From: Artemia franciscana
Taxonomy: Eukaryota; Arthropoda; Branchiopoda; Anostraca; Artemiidae
Assembly: GCF_032884065.1 (NCBI RefSeq)
Contig: NC_088875.1
Span: 43,261,291 to 43,325,290 of the forward strand
Direction: 5' to 3'
Length of the DNA stretch: 64,000 nt
The notes under the pieces were generated by a model. That model did no database searches. It saw only the letters and a program-made list of their open reading frames with translations, and had not been told where the DNA came from. Positions within the stretch are counted from its first letter, which is position 1. Each line of letters begins with the position of its first letter. Shown piece by piece: positions 1-53,209 of this stretch. Both the position numbers and the translations under genes were made by a program.

Positions 1-399
1 TCTACTTGTATTGGATGTCCCAACACGCACATAATTGGCCCAACAGGCCAGTTTGTGCTATTGAGAGGAACAATTAGTGTTTTGTTTATATTTTACTTCA
101 CTGTTTTTTCACGAATTAGCAATTGTGTATTATGGTTTGATTGTTTCTTTGAATTCTCTTTCAATTTTATATTCTTTTTTCTTACTTGTTATGGCTTAAA
201 TTCTTTCTTTTTTTCAACGCTGATACCATGTTGTATAGAGGCAAAATGTTCATTTGATTGTTATCTTTTTCTTCCTACATCCGTTGTTTTCATGATTTAC
301 TTCTTTGGCTTTTACGCGCGTAATTTAGCCAATATTTGCTGAAATATAAGTAAGTTTATCATAGGCAGCCCAATAGCCCTTCCCTAGTAAAGAGCGATG
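1..399. other. Unassigned AT-rich sequence at window start
   Basis: No exon, RNA gene or repeat that I recognise. The short open frames here are random AT-rich frames with low-complexity F/L/I composition. It may be intron of the lipid transfer protein gene that continues rightwards. Confidence 0.4.
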
Positions 400-3370
400 T
401 GGGCACAATGTTAGTTTTTTTTTGGTTTTAGACCAGGGCACTTCATATTGAATGGTTTGTCATAGAAACTTTGAAACGGGCTCATTGATTTGGAAATTAA
501 AGATGTTAGTTCCCTTTTTAATAGTTGAAAGTGATTGGAGGACATCCAACCCCCTCCCACGCCCACCAATTCCCAAACACATTCAATCAAATTTTGAGAT
601 GGACTTTTTGTTCAGCGTAAGTAAAAGATTTGGAAATTATGTCTTTGAGGACTACAACCCCCCCCCCCTACAGCCCTCGTGGCTAGGGTTGTAAGTTATG
701 CCCTGAGTGCAAATAAGGCTTATATAGAAAGTACTGTCGTAGAAACTTCAAAAAGGCCTCATTTGATCAAAACTGAGAGGACTAGTGCCCTTTCTAATAG
801 TCAAAAGTGATCGGAGGGCAAGTACCCTCCCCCCCCCTACGCCCATCATTTCCCCAAACACTTCCGATCAAATTCCGATATAACCATTTTTTCAACATAC
901 TTAAAAGGTCAGGAAAGTACATCTTCGGAAATGACCCCCCCCCACAGCCCTCAGGGCAAGGGTTGTAAGTTATGGCCCGGGGACATATAATTTTTTTTTA
1001 TAGAAAGTAGTGTCGTAGAAACTTCAGAAAGGGCTCATTCAATTGGAAATTGAGAGGACTAGTGCGCTTTTTAATGTTAGAAAGTGAGAGGGGGCAAATA
1101 TCCCCTCCCACGCCCATCGTTTCCCCAAATATTTCCGATCAAAATTTTGAGATTCATTCAATCAGATTCAAGCCATTTCATTCAATGTAGTTCAAAGGTC
1201 CAGAAATTATGTCTTTGAGGATGACAACCCCACACAGCCCCAAGGGCAAGGGTTGTAAGTCATGCCCTGGGGGCATATAAGGTTTTTATAGAAAGCATGA
1301 TCATATAAACTTTGAAGGGGGCTCATTGGAATGGTAATCAGAAGCTCTAGTCCTCCTTTTTTAAGTCAAAGTGAACGGAGGGCAGCTACTCCCCTCCCCA
1401 CACACGTCGTACTGTCCCGAAATGCATCTGACGTCGTACTGTCCCGAAATGCATCTGATAGAGTTGTTGAGATAGCCATTTTATTTAACATAATCCAAAT
1501 GTCGTATAACAAGGCTTTTGGGGTTGATACAAATCCCAAGAGCCTGGGGGAAAGGGTTGTAAGTTATGCCCTGTGGGATTTAAGGTTCTTATGGAAGGGA
1601 TGGCTGAATAAACTTTGGAGGAGGATCGCTTGGTTGGAAACTGAAAGTTCTAGCTCCCTTTAAAAGGCAAAAGTGATGAAGTACAGCTACCCCCCTCCCC
1701 CTCCCGGCCACACATCTTTTCACCAAACAAATCTGATTGAAATTGTGATATAGCGATTTTGTTCAAAATAGTCAAAAGAACATATAACAGTGCCTTTAGG
1801 GTTGACACAATCCCCCAGTGCCCTGGATAAAGTCATACCCTTGGGGTATATAAGTTTTTTTTTAAACGGATGGTCGTATAAACTTCAGATAGGGCTCATT
1901 TGATTTGAAATCGGAAGTTTGTAGTGTCCTTTTTAAGAGTCAAAAGGGATTTGAAAGTAACAAGCCCCCGCAACGCTTATCATTTCCCCATAGACGTCAA
2001 ATAAAAATTTGGAGATAGTAATTTTGTTCATTGTAGTTGAAGGGTCCGGAAATGATATCTTGGAGCAAAAAAAACCGCTCCCACAGCTCTCAGGACAGGG
2101 TTTGCAAGTTATGCCCTGGGAGCATTTAAGGCTTTTATAGAAAGGGTGGTCGTATATACTCTGGAGGGGACTCATTAAATTGGAAATCAGAATTTCTATT
2201 AAAAGTCAAAGTTATATGAGAGCTGACCTTGTCGTGTTTTCCAGAAATATATCCAATAGAAATTTTGAGGCGGTGTTTTTATTCAAAATAGTCGAGATCA
2301 TAAAACAAGGCTTTTGGGGTTGATACAAACCAACAGAGCCTGGTGGTGAGGGTTTTAAGCTTTGGTGCGGGGGCATTTAAAGCTTTTATGGAAGGGATGG
2401 TTATTTAACTTTAGAACATGATCATTTGGTCGAAAATTGGAATCTCTAGTTCCTTTATAAGAGTCAAAAGTGATTGGAGGCATTAGCCCAGGGAGGGATC
2501 CAGGATTTTTTTTAGCGGGAGGTGCAAAATATTTCACTCCGATAGACTTGCGAATAAAGAAATACCAGCAATATAAAGGGAACTTCAACGCTTATGCGCC
2601 GTAAGTAGGTTGTGGGAATGGTCACAAATTGAATAAAAAATCAGCTGAGAGTTAAAGCTCTAATAAATCTGTTGAAATTAAATGATATAAAAATATTGAT
2701 ACAAAAAATAGTAAGTTATAGAAACCACCCCGCCATAAAAAAATGAAAAGATGTTCTCACTCTACGAAAAATATGATATTTAATATGGCAACATGATATT
2801 ATCCCCAAATCCACAACTACGTTAGAAGGGCACGCACCCCCCACGCCCCAACCTGGATCCGTCATTGCATTTGCCCCCCTTCCCCGCCAACCCCACTTTT
2901 CACCAAACGCAACTGATTGAAATTATAAGATAACAGTTTTGTTCCTACTTGTCCAAAGAACATATAATAATGCCCATAGCGTTTACACAACCCTCAGTGC
3001 CTTGGGGATGGGGTTGTAAGCTATGCCATGAGGGGATATAAGGTTTTATGGAATGGGTGGTCGTATAAACTTCAGATAAGGCTCATTTGATTTGAAATTA
3101 GGAAATTATTCATCCGTTTTAAGAGTCAAAGTGATTTGAGAGAAACAAGCCGCCCCCTCCACGATCTTCATTTACCTTAATATATCCAATCAAAATTTGT
3201 AAACAGCAATTTTGTTCATCGTAGTTGAACGGCCCAGAAATTATGTATTTTAGGAAGACATCCCGCCCCCCTACCTACAGCTCTCATGGTAGCGGTTGTA
3301 ACTTATGGCCTGGGGGCATATAACATTCTTATAGAAAGGGAGATGGTATATGCTTTGGAGGGGACTATCA
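400..3370. repeat. Diverged tandem array, period about 275 bp, about 10 units
   Basis: The phrase 'GGCTCATT..(T)TGGAAAT' followed by 'CTAGTGCCCTTTTTAA' and then C-rich 'CCCCTCCC..CGCCCAT' recurs near 478, 755, 1031, 1319, 1622, 1892, 2166, 2417, 3080 and 3360. Each unit also carries 'TTGTAAGTTATGCCCTG' and 'GGCATATAAGG'. Spacing is 250-300 bp except at 2417-3080, where a 379-bp MITE interrupts the array. Units differ at many positions, so the array is old. The unit is recognisably homologous to an internal block of dispersed repeat A (for example 42130-42365 and 51190-51420). The array has no coding potential. Confidence 0.8.
2489..2867. mobile_element. hAT-like non-autonomous element (MITE) with 8-bp target duplication
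   Basis: The left end reads CAGGGAGGGATCCAGG; the right end, read on the other strand, is CAATGACGGATCCAGG, giving imperfect 16-bp terminal inverted repeats. The flanks are CATTAGCC (2481-2488) and CATTTGCC (2868-2875), an 8-bp duplication with one mismatch, which is the length hAT transposases make. The interior has no open frame for a transposase, so the copy is non-autonomous. It interrupts the 275-bp tandem array and is therefore younger than the array. The hAT assignment rests on target-site length and TIR shape only. Confidence 0.7.
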
Positions 3371-3372
3371 AT

Positions 3373-3780
3373 AATTAAATGAAACTCAAAACAAACAGAA
3401 ATTACAAAACATAGCCGAGTCAAACTCAAAATAAGCGAAAATTAACATGAGTAGGGCTGATAACCCACATTTTTTCTCAAGACTACAACATAACTTGGGC
3501 TTTACTAAAAACAAAAAAAAACAACAAATAACCGTGGATTGCCAGTTTAATAGACATATACTGATATTTATTCCTTAAAGTTTCGATAGTTTTTTATTTA
3601 TGAAAGTAAAAACAAGTGAAAACATTTAAAATATATTTTGTTTTCAGTAAAGCGCAAGTTATGTTCTAGTCCTGAGAAGGCAGGGGGGAGGGGCTATCAG
3701 CCCTACTGGTGTTGATTTTTGCTCGTTTTGTGTTTTACTTAGCTATTTATTGTAATTTCTGTTTCTTTGAGTTTAATTTA
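3373..3780. mobile_element. Fold-back / TIR element of about 400 bp
   Basis: Two inverted arms of about 85-90 bp (about 3373-3462 and 3701-3780) match over most of their length. Both carry 'AGGGCTGATA' or its complement, 'AATTTCTGTTT' and 'GAGTTTAATT' at the outer end. The loop is about 240 bp without coding potential. A half copy of one arm recurs at 60747-60838, so this is a dispersed family rather than a local inversion. Class unknown. Confidence 0.65.
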
Positions 3781-4076
3781 CATATTTATAGTGATTTGTT
3801 TTAGTTTTTACGTTTGGGAGATTATTTGACTCTATTTTTGTTCATTTTTGGCTTAGTGGATCTATTTACTTTTCTTTGAAAAACTTGTTTTGTGGAAACA
3901 GTTTTTTAAATTAATTTAAGTAACATATTAAAGTTTATTTTTCGTAGAATATACTCTGTCCATGTTTGTAACCGTCGAAATGAATTCAAAAAAGAAGAAG
4001 AAAGTAAACAAAAAACGATTAATTAGAAAAAGTAAAAACCAAACAACCACTAAAGTACGTGGGAATTTGAACCAAG
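3781..4076. other. Unassigned intronic AT-rich sequence
   Basis: T-rich and A-rich stretches only. I see no exon or recognisable repeat here. Confidence 0.35.
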
Positions 4077-4674
4077 AATAATTTTGGCTCCATCCAGCCA
4101 CCAGTCCCTACTAGAAAACTAAATTACCATATTTTTTGGATCTCGATGAAGAATCTTTGCTTTTTGACTCCTCTTTACCTGATCTAATAATTACCAATAA
4201 TCTTTACCAATGTAATAATTTAGGCTCCATCCAGCCACCAGTTTTTATTAGAAAAATAAATTACCCTATTTTTCAGATTTCGATGAAGAATCTTTGCTTT
4301 TCGACTCCTCTTTACCTGATCTAATAATTACCGATAATCTTTACCAGCATAATAATTTTGGCTCCATCCAGCCACCAGTCCCTTTTACAAAACTAAATTA
4401 CCCTATTTTTCAGATTTCGATGAAGAATCTTTGCTTTTTGACTCCTCTTTACCTGATCTAATAATTACCAATAATCTTTACGAATATAATAATTTTGGCT
4501 CCATCCAGCCACCAATCCCTATTAGGAAACTAAATTACCCTATTTTTCAGAGCTCGATGAAGAATCTTTGCTTCTCGACTCCTCTTTACCTGATCTAATA
4601 ATTACCAATATAATAATTTCGGCTCCATCCAGCCATCATTCCATATTAGAAAACTAATTTACCCTATTTTTCAG

Positions 4675-44527
<39,853 letters not shown>

Positions 44528-46372
44528 GTAAATATTCAGTCATTTTGTATCTTCGCTGAGCACCACACTGATAGGGACCAGAGGATATATCCTCCTTAAA
44601 CGCACATATGCCCTTAATGCAATTTGTGCATTATAAGGCATGAAATAAAATTATGCGAATTTGTATGTTTTCCAATAAATCCATAGCACCAGTAAATGAG
44701 CCGTTGAAAAGTCAAATCCTTTAAATCTTTGAAAAACAAAGTATATTTTAGATCTAAAACTATTTTGCTTCGCAAACTATTCTAATGGTTTAAATATTTA
44801 CATTCATTGTCGTGATGTCATTCCACTCCCTATATATTTTGAAACAGTATTGATTTATATCCACCAGCAATATCTTGGCTGCTTAACTATGATGTATTTG
44901 GCATTTGTTGCAGAGAGCGCCCCAGTTTTTGTATTATATATTTTGAATTTTAAGAACAGATCTTTTTTAATTAGTGAACTTAGTGAAAGTAGTTTCAAGA
45001 AAATTTTCAACATTTATTATCCAAAATGTAAAGTAATTGTAGGGCAGCCGTCTCCCCTCGCGTGACCTTTTCTATCAGAATAAAAAATCTAAGAGAGCTA
45101 TTTTTCTCAAAATAAACGAAAAGTTTCTAATAAATGTATTTCAAGGGACGGAAAGACCCTTTTGGTCCCCGGTGCAAAGGGCTTTAAATTGTGTTAATTG
45201 TCAATTGTTCACAAGTAAGTTCTGTTCTTGAAAACGGGAGACATGTTTAATCTTGGGTGCTCAACTGGCTCGAAATCTTAAAGGTTAGTTCTCTGGGCCA
45301 AGAGGATCACACATTTTGTTGGCAGGGGTGGAGATAATTAAAAAACTAACAATGGGTACTTTTTTTTTGTCACCGACCCCTAAGAAACTTACTGCTGTAA
45401 GTCCTTTTGTGTGTAAGTATTTAATGCAAAAAGGACTGTTTAGGAGTTACGGCTAATCAAAAACAGAATTCTAAAAAGAATCAATCTACCGTTGGTTTGA
45501 AATTTATACCCTTAAGTCTGTGGGCTAAAAGGATCCTAGTAAATAAAGAAAAAATGGCTTCCTCGGCAAAAAGTCAGAATATGGCGAAAATCCGAAGTTC
45601 TATGGGCCAAGGGTCCTAAAAATGCCAGAAAATTCTTTTTGTTTCATAACATTGAAATTTAAAACGGGAAATCTGAAGCAAGAATATGTTTATGGACAGG
45701 AAAAGTTTCAGTTTTGAGCTCCGCCCCTTCTTTAAAAATGGTTGAAAAGAGACAGAAGACTTGTTTTCAATTGGCTTAAGCTTTCAAGGATCATTGTCTG
45801 GGCTAAGGCTGCCACACACTTTTTGAAGAAGGNNNNNNNNNNNNNNNNNNNNNNNNNNNNNNNNNNNNNNNNNNNNNNNNNNNNNNNNNNNNNNNNNNNN
45901 NNNNNNNNNNNNNNNNNNNNNNNNNNNNNNNNAGGTTTTCAACATTAAAAAGCACCTTTATAAATGGGGACCAAATTGAGGGGAAGGTAAGGGGACAAGT
46001 GCTCCCCCATAGATTTTGAAAAATTTATCTCTGTATTTTCATCAAAAAATAAATTTTCGCCCCCTGCATTTGCGTGAATAGATGGCCTTGCCACTATAGC
46101 AACTAATCCTAAATTAAACTTCAGTGGAATACTTTTGATTGGAAATTCAGGGTATGTTTGGAAGATTAAGTTTGTATAACTGGCTTTTTTAATCCTTTAT
46201 TAGCGGTTGAAAGGAAAATCACGATTGTTATCTAAAGTATCATTTACACGGATGGCCTGGCTCCAAGCCTTTGATTGATTCATTGACAATCTATTCAGAT
46301 TATCCTAGTGACAAACAGTTTCCTATACTTTTTTGCTTTCTATTCATTCAATCATTCCTAAACGTTACTGGT
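44528..46372. other. Unassigned sequence with an assembly gap
   Basis: No exon recognised. It includes an AATAAA at 44644 and an N gap at 45833-45932. Some G/C-poor inverted phrases ('AATTGTGTTAATTGTCAATT') near 45188 have no clear meaning. Confidence 0.4.
45833..45932. other. Assembly gap, 100 N
   Basis: Exactly 100 N between the last LLTP exon and the forkhead gene; true length unknown, so adjacency of the two genes rests on scaffolding. Confidence 0.99.
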
Positions 46373-46391
46373 TTTCTCTAGCTTTCCGGTA

Positions 46392-46470
46392 CCGCCCCTT
46401 TTTGAGCTGTTTAACCAATAAGAGACGCTAGAGATAAAGGCAATATTATTCCATGGCGCACGTTCAGAGC
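46392..46470 (+). promoter_or_regulatory. Putative FoxD core promoter elements
   Basis: Upstream of the forkhead start there is a GC-box-like CCGCCCC (46392-46398), a CCAAT box (46415-46419), a weak TATA-like GATAAAG (46433-46439) and, about 30 bases on, an initiator-like TTCAGAG near 46463. Order and spacing are plausible for a polymerase II core promoter, but each motif is short and may be chance. Confidence 0.35.
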
Positions 46471-46490
46471 TTTCAAGTTTATACGACAAT

Positions 46491-47594
46491 ATGAAAATGT
46501 CTTCCTGTGGTCTGTATTCGTTCTTTGACAGAGGTGAAAACATGTCTGAATTTCAAAGTGTTAGCAGCTACCCTTTGGACTTAACTGGACCTGGACTAAG
46601 TCAACCATATCCTTCAAGTGATGATAGTGCAATTGACGATGAAGAATTTGCTGAAATAAATATTGATTCAGACGTGGAAAGTGAAATGAAATATGAACCT
46701 CAGTCTGGTGAAAAGCGGAAATTTGATGGGAGTGATTCAGCATCTTCAGGTATGGATGGTGATAAAAAGAAAAGTGGTCTTGTAAAGCCACCTTATTCAT
46801 ATATAGCTCTTATAACTATGTCAATTATATCCGCACCACAAAAAAAACTAACCTTGAGCGGAATATGTGACTTTATTATGAGCAGATTCCCTTACTATCG
46901 TGAACGCTTCCCAGCGTGGCAAAACTCCATTAGGCATAATTTAAGCTTAAATGACTGTTTCGTTAAAATCCCAAGAGAACCGGGTAATCCGGGGAAAGGG
47001 AATTATTGGACCCTTGATCCAATGGCCGAAGATATGTTTGATAATGGCTCCTTTTTACGCCGCCGTAAAAGATATAAGAGACACCAACATGATTTTTTCC
47101 GTGAAACCGCTGCATTTTTAGACCCATACCACGCAGCTCTTCTTGGCCACTCACCTGGATTCTTTCCACACAGTCCTGCTGGACTGCCACCACTTCAGTC
47201 CTTAGGCTTACTGCCACCTTTTAACGTCGGGCTCGGTATCGGACTCCCCTCGTTAGCTAATAATCCCTTTGCTGGAGGGTTACCCTCCTTCAATGATCTA
47301 CATAATTCCCATGCTACTGCTTTAATGCAGCTGAATCTGCCACCTCATTTAAGACTACCACAAACCTCTGTCCTAAAACAGTTGCCGTCGGTTTCGTTGA
47401 AGCCTGATATACCAAGTGTTCCAGAAAAAAGTCCAGTGGTTAAACAGAATTTTAGTATTGAAAACTTAATTGGCAAAAAGGAAGAAAATGATGTAAAAAC
47501 AGAGACTAATGGACTTCGTAGTTTACATTTTCCTTCATTTGATATTGATAAGTGGCGGAGATTAGGATTGCCACTTCAAAATAATACCATATAA
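46491..47594 (+). CDS. foxD: Forkhead transcription factor, FoxD type, single exon
   Basis: 367 residues, complete from ATG to TAA, no intron. The forkhead domain at about 97-197 starts [16 protein letters not shown] and contains '[20 protein letters not shown]', '[20 protein letters not shown]' (recognition helix) and '[17 protein letters not shown]', which is diagnostic of FoxD. The N-terminus is acidic (about 43-68, many D/E), and the C-terminal half is P/L-rich. FSIENLIG at 321-328 is an eh1-like motif that recruits Groucho/TLE in FoxD repressors. In-frame Met codons at 3 and 18 are alternative starts. The protein is nuclear and sequence-specific; developmental role inferred from family (fly relative fd59A). 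Same strand as LLTP. Confidence 0.95.
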   Translation: MKMSSCGLYSFFDRGENMSEFQSVSSYPLDLTGPGLSQPYPSSDDSAIDDEEFAEINIDSDVESEMKYEPQSGEKRKFDGSDSASSGMDGDKKKSGLVKPPYSYIALITMSIISAPQKKLTLSGICDFIMSRFPYYRERFPAWQNSIRHNLSLNDCFVKIPREPGNPGKGNYWTLDPMAEDMFDNGSFLRRRKRYKRHQHDFFRETAAFLDPYHAALLGHSPGFFPHSPAGLPPLQSLGLLPPFNVGLGIGLPSLANNPFAGGLPSFNDLHNSHATALMQLNLPPHLRLPQTSVLKQLPSVSLKPDIPSVPEKSPVVKQNFSIENLIGKKEENDVKTETNGLRSLHFPSFDIDKWRRLGLPLQNNTI

Positions 47595-48621
47595 AGTGAT
47601 GCTTAGTGGCAGTTCCCAGTTTAAGCACAAATGATATCGCCTCTTTTTATTTGTTCTGTGATAATTTTCGTTCTGTTGTTTTCTGGAATATGAAGTTATG
47701 TTGATCTCATGCGTTAGATTGATTTTCTAAATGAAGTAATATTGTAAATATAATGATCGTCGTGTATTTGGTGTAAATAGATTTTTAAATGATATTCGAT
47801 TAGTTTCTTTAAGAAATATGTATAGGATAGTCAGTTATCTCGTCTTAGAAGCTGGGGTGTCAATTGAGGAGGAGCGGGGGGCTATTACCCCCGATTTCGA
47901 ACAGTATCTTTTTTGGGCATTTTCAGTGAAAAATACATTTTCGTGGAAGAAAAAAGAATGTGATTGCTCGGCCTATATTTAAAAAAATATTTTTCCCCCT
48001 TCCAATAATCCTAAGCTTTCTTGAATTGACGCTCCTTCTGAGGAGAGGAAAATCGGGTAAAATTAGGAAAATATTTTCCTTCTAAACTAGCTGCAATAAC
48101 ACTGCAATTCTTACCTAATTTTAATCAATCTAATTTCATGTGACATTGCTCTGAAAGTATTTTGAAATTGAACTTTATTTCATCAGATAAAGTTGGTATC
48201 AAAGTTGACTAATTTATTCAATTATTCGCATCTATTAATGACGTTTGTCGACTACGAAAATCCTTGCGCCGACCCCATGACAGCTAGGATCCTCCGGCCA
48301 ACATTTTTATTATTCATTTTTAACATCCTTAGCTCGTGTGAAAATTTTCCGTTATTTAAAAATGAAAGTAGCGTACTATTTTAGAATTTTTTGTTCCTTA
48401 TTTTGGTATTTTCACAAATCCAAAAACCAACCACCCCTTAGATATTGAGAAATACTTTTTTATATATTCATAATAAAATTGACAAAAATCATTGCCCTCC
48501 CTAAATTTTCGTTGTTACGCCTCCCACTTTCCCCAAAATCAGTGTTGGGGAAAGTGGATGGACAATGTGAACCTTTCATTGTCAATTAAAACTGTCATCA
48601 TTGACAATTAATAGTTAATAA

Positions 48622-49540
<919 letters not shown>

Positions 49541-50035
49541 CGTTTGTAAACTACTTCGGTCATGCATGTCTCAAAATATATACTACCAGTAACTAAAAAA
49601 TTACAGGTAGAACATCTTTCATCTCAACCATTATATATTTTGCATATGTCTTATGGGCTTCACTTAGTTGCCATTGGACATCCGTCGGGTTTAATCTACT
49701 CACTTCAACTAATCAAATGGTTTAAAAGTTTAAGGAATATTAAACAAAAAATGCATTTTCTTGCAGGAAATAAGGGAATGAAGAACCCTAATATATACTA
49801 ATCGGTTAATTAATGGTCTATTTTTATCTCTTCTCGTTACACAGCCCACGTTTTTGAATTTAGCCTTCACATTTGAGCATAATGTGGCTATTTGCCCAAC
49901 AATTGTTTCCCTTTTTTTTGAAAAATCGGGGTCTTGGTGTGTGGCCATCAAAACAACGCAACTACAAAAACAACAGCTAACGTAATTGGAAAGTGTAGAC
50001 TCCATAAGTTGTCTTTGCAGCCCTTTTCTACTTAC
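49541..50035. other. Unassigned sequence
   Basis: Only short chance frames; nothing recognised. Confidence 0.35.
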
Positions 50036-50039
50036 CGCT

Positions 50040-50360
50040 TCTAATATACAAGATAAAATTTATTCATCATAAAATACATACAATGTTACAGTTCCCCCAA
50101 AGGCTCATTGGCCTGTAAAGAAGGGGTGAAACAAACGAGTCACTTACTCAGCGAAGGAAAAAAAAATCACTTACTCACAGAGAGAGGAACAAAAATGAGA
50201 AAAGACAGTAATAATAATAAACAAATAAATAAAATAAAATAAATCTATAGAACATAAAAATTTAAATAAATGGAAGAAATAATTAAGTCTATTAAATAGA
50301 CTCTAATAAAATAAGAATATATAAGAAAAGAATAAACAAATGGACAAAAAAGAAGCCAAA
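50040..50360 (-). mobile_element. LINE 3' UTR fragment
   Basis: Read on the minus strand, 'AGGCCAATGAGCCTTTGGGG' is followed by 'GTATGTATTTTATGATG', 'AATAAATTTTATCTTG' and then the end. This is the typical '...GAATAAA + short simple tail' ending of LINEs, similar in layout to 55966. No coding part retained. Confidence 0.55.
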
Positions 50361-50799
50361 AAGCTGTTAAAATTTTTTTAACATCTTGAAAGAGCTAATT
50401 CTAGCAACTTATTCCATTCAATATGACTCACCGTTAAAGAATTTAAATCTGATCTTACACAAGGAATAAAAGGAACTTGAATATGTTTTTTATATTATAT
50501 AAGCTGGTTTATGTTTATGCTATGCTATATTGTATCGATGTATGTATCGATATATATTGTATCGGTTTATGCTATATTGTATCGATTGTTAATTGTACAA
50601 TTACATATAATATAATTATGGTACCACCAGCATAATCTGATTCTACAAAAAGGGAGATTTTGATCTCCAAGTTGCAGATGCTGTTTTGCGTTCATTTACG
50701 TACTTGCTTCAGGAACAGTCCAGTTTATCTCCTCTCTAATTCTGCGAAAAGATCATGTTCTCACTCATTTTGACCAGAAAAGACAAACGCGACAATTTC

Positions 50800-52355
50800 A
50801 AACATTTCGTAGTAACAAACTGTTTGAAATAATAACCGAAACTCTAAAAACGGAATTTTGATGCCAATATATACAACAACAAAAAAACAGTTTTTATTCT
50901 GATTTTAAATATATAAGTTTCATCAAGTTTAGTCTTACTCATCAAAAGTTACGAGCCTTAGAAAATTTTCTTTATTTACAAGAAAAGGGAGAAACACCCC
51001 ATAAAGTCATAGAATCTTGATGAAAATCATACCATCAGATTCAGCGTATCATAGATCCCTACTGAAGAGGTTTCAAGCTCCTATCTGCAAAAATGTGAAT
51101 TTTTGCGAAGAAAGATCATGGATGCGTGTTTATTTGTTTTGTTTGTTTGTTTTTTTCCCCCAGGGGTGATCGTATCGACATAGTGGTCCTAAATTTTCAC
51201 GAGAGGGCTCATTCTAACTGAAATTAAAAGTTCTAGTGCCCTTTTTAAGTGACTGAAAAAATTGGAGGGCAACTAGGCCCCCTCCGACGCTCATTTTTTC
51301 CTCAAAGTAGCCGGATCAAAATTTTAAGATGGCCATTTTGTTCAACGTAGTGGAAAAATCTAACAACTGTCTTTGAGGATGACGTAGCCCCCACAGTCCC
51401 CAGGGGAAGGGCTTCAAGTTATGAACTTTTCCATTGTTTGCAAATAGTATTGGTTATTGGGAAGTATACTGACGTTTTCAGAGGGAGATTTTCTGGTGGG
51501 GGGGGGGGGTTCGTGGTTTTCGCAGGGTGGTTATGTGAGAGGATCTTTCCATGGAGAAATTTATCATGGGGGAAACGAATTTCTATGGAGGGGGTGCTTG
51601 ATTTCCCGGCATTATTTAAAAATAATGAGAAATTAAATGGAAAACAAGTTTTTTCAACTGAAAATAAGGAGCAACGTTAAAACTTAAAACGAATAGAGAT
51701 TATTACATACATGAGGGGGTCTTCCCCACCTCAATACCTCGTTATTTAGGCTAAAGCATTTTTAGTAATTTCAAAAGAACTATTTATTCTAATTAATTGC
51801 CTTTGTGGCTCAGGGGTCTTTCTTAAGGAATTAGAACAAAATTCGAACTTAACTGTAAAAAGCGAGGTATTTACGAGAGGGCGAACCCCCTCATATACAT
51901 AATAAAAATATACGAATATAGAAGTTCGTTACATAAGTTAATTTATAGGTGACATATATTTATTACTAATAAAAATGTTCATAAATAAAACTAAAATCTC
52001 TAGTTTTTTTTTAAATTGGATGGTAACAAGGCCCCCTCAGCCGCCCCTTTTTCTCGAAATCGTCCAATCAAAACTTTGAGAAACCCATTTAGCCCAAAAA
52101 GTAAAATTAACATGCAAATTTTGTTTTAATTATTCATGTGCGGTGAGCCAAAATCAAAAGCTGCATTAATTCAAAAAGGTTCAGAAATTTAATAAAAAAC
52201 AATTTTTTTTAAGCTTAAAGTAAGGAGCGACATTAAAAGTAAAAACGAACAGAAATTATTCCGTATATGAAAGGGGCTTCCTCCTTCTAACACCCCGCTC
52301 CTTACACTAAAGTTTGACTCTTTCTCACAACTCTACTTTATAAAACAGTAAATAA
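50800..52355. repeat. Repeat A, full-length-like copy of about 1.55 kb
   Basis: Runs from a degenerate head palindrome (50804-50823) through the 'GAAACACCCC' and 'CCTCCGACGCTCATTTTTTC' blocks, two 'AAGGAGC(A/G)AC' modules (51666 and 52214), and ends at 'AACTCTACTTTATAAAACAG'. Hairpin arms around 'CTCGTTATTTAGGCTAAAG' (51738) and 'AAAAAGCGAGGTATTTACG' (51857) are partly eroded. Non-coding. Confidence 0.75.
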
Positions 52356-53209
52356 CTCGTTGTATTGTTCAAATTAGTTAAGAGGTCTAGATTAGTCTAG
52401 ATTAGGTGTTTTTGATGCTTTCAGGCAAAAGGAATTGTAATCGAATAAACAGTCCACGAGCAAAGTTGACAGCGAAAACGTAGGCTCCATATCAATCTTT
52501 TTGTTGTCATCGTTTCTTATATTAGAAGGTTCTTTGAGTAATCTGAAAAGATACCAAAATCAGCAATACAATTGAAGGGTTTGTGTCCACCCAAGCTCGA
52601 TAATATTGTGGCCCTAAACTGACCCTGGTCCGTACTTTCGCGGTTTTTTTTTCTTAAATCTAAATGTAAAGAGAGTAAGTTTAATCCTTCTGAGGTCTTC
52701 CGATCGAAACATTCCAATAAGTATAAAGCAGCAGTACTTCGTACTTTTAAAATAGTGATTAGAGGTCCCACTGAAAAAATTGTCAGTTAGTCATTATCAG
52801 TTTCCTCCCCCCTGGGTCAGATCAGGCTTTTGGCCTTCACTTTTAATTAACAGAAATTACTGGACATCGACAAATGGACCATAGCCCTGGTTAGAAGGGG
52901 ATTAAAAAATTTTATATTCACTTTAATTTCAATTGAATCCCAGCTGACCCCCCCCCCCCCCTGATGCCTGGATGTATTCCTATACCGAAAATTAATTTTG
53001 ATGATTTTGTTGTCTTGTATTCTTCTGTGAACTTGATTCGGCAACAGTTCAATTTATAAAATCTTCTGAAAGAAAAAAATATAATAACAGAAATCTTTGT
53101 CAATTCCATTTGAATGATTTCTATTTACCAAATTTTAATAGCCACTTCAAGTGTCACTTCTTCCAATTCTCCCTCTACTACCTACCCCTTCCCCAACCGT
53201 TGCGTCTGG
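52356..53209. other. Unassigned sequence
   Basis: Poly-C run near 52950; no exon or repeat recognised. Confidence 0.35.

Noticed and set aside
400..3370. Regularly spaced repeats considered as a CRISPR array
   Set aside because: Units are about 275 bp, diverged and lack spacer/repeat structure; the sequence is eukaryotic.
44850..45065. Open frame after GTTGCAG at about 44910 as the next LLTP exon
   Set aside because: Translation shows no family similarity and is Phe/Ile/Leu-rich like chance AT-rich sequence.
46561..47217. Minus-strand open frames opposite the forkhead gene
   Set aside because: Shadows of FoxD; no recognisable domain and the plus frame has clear family motifs.
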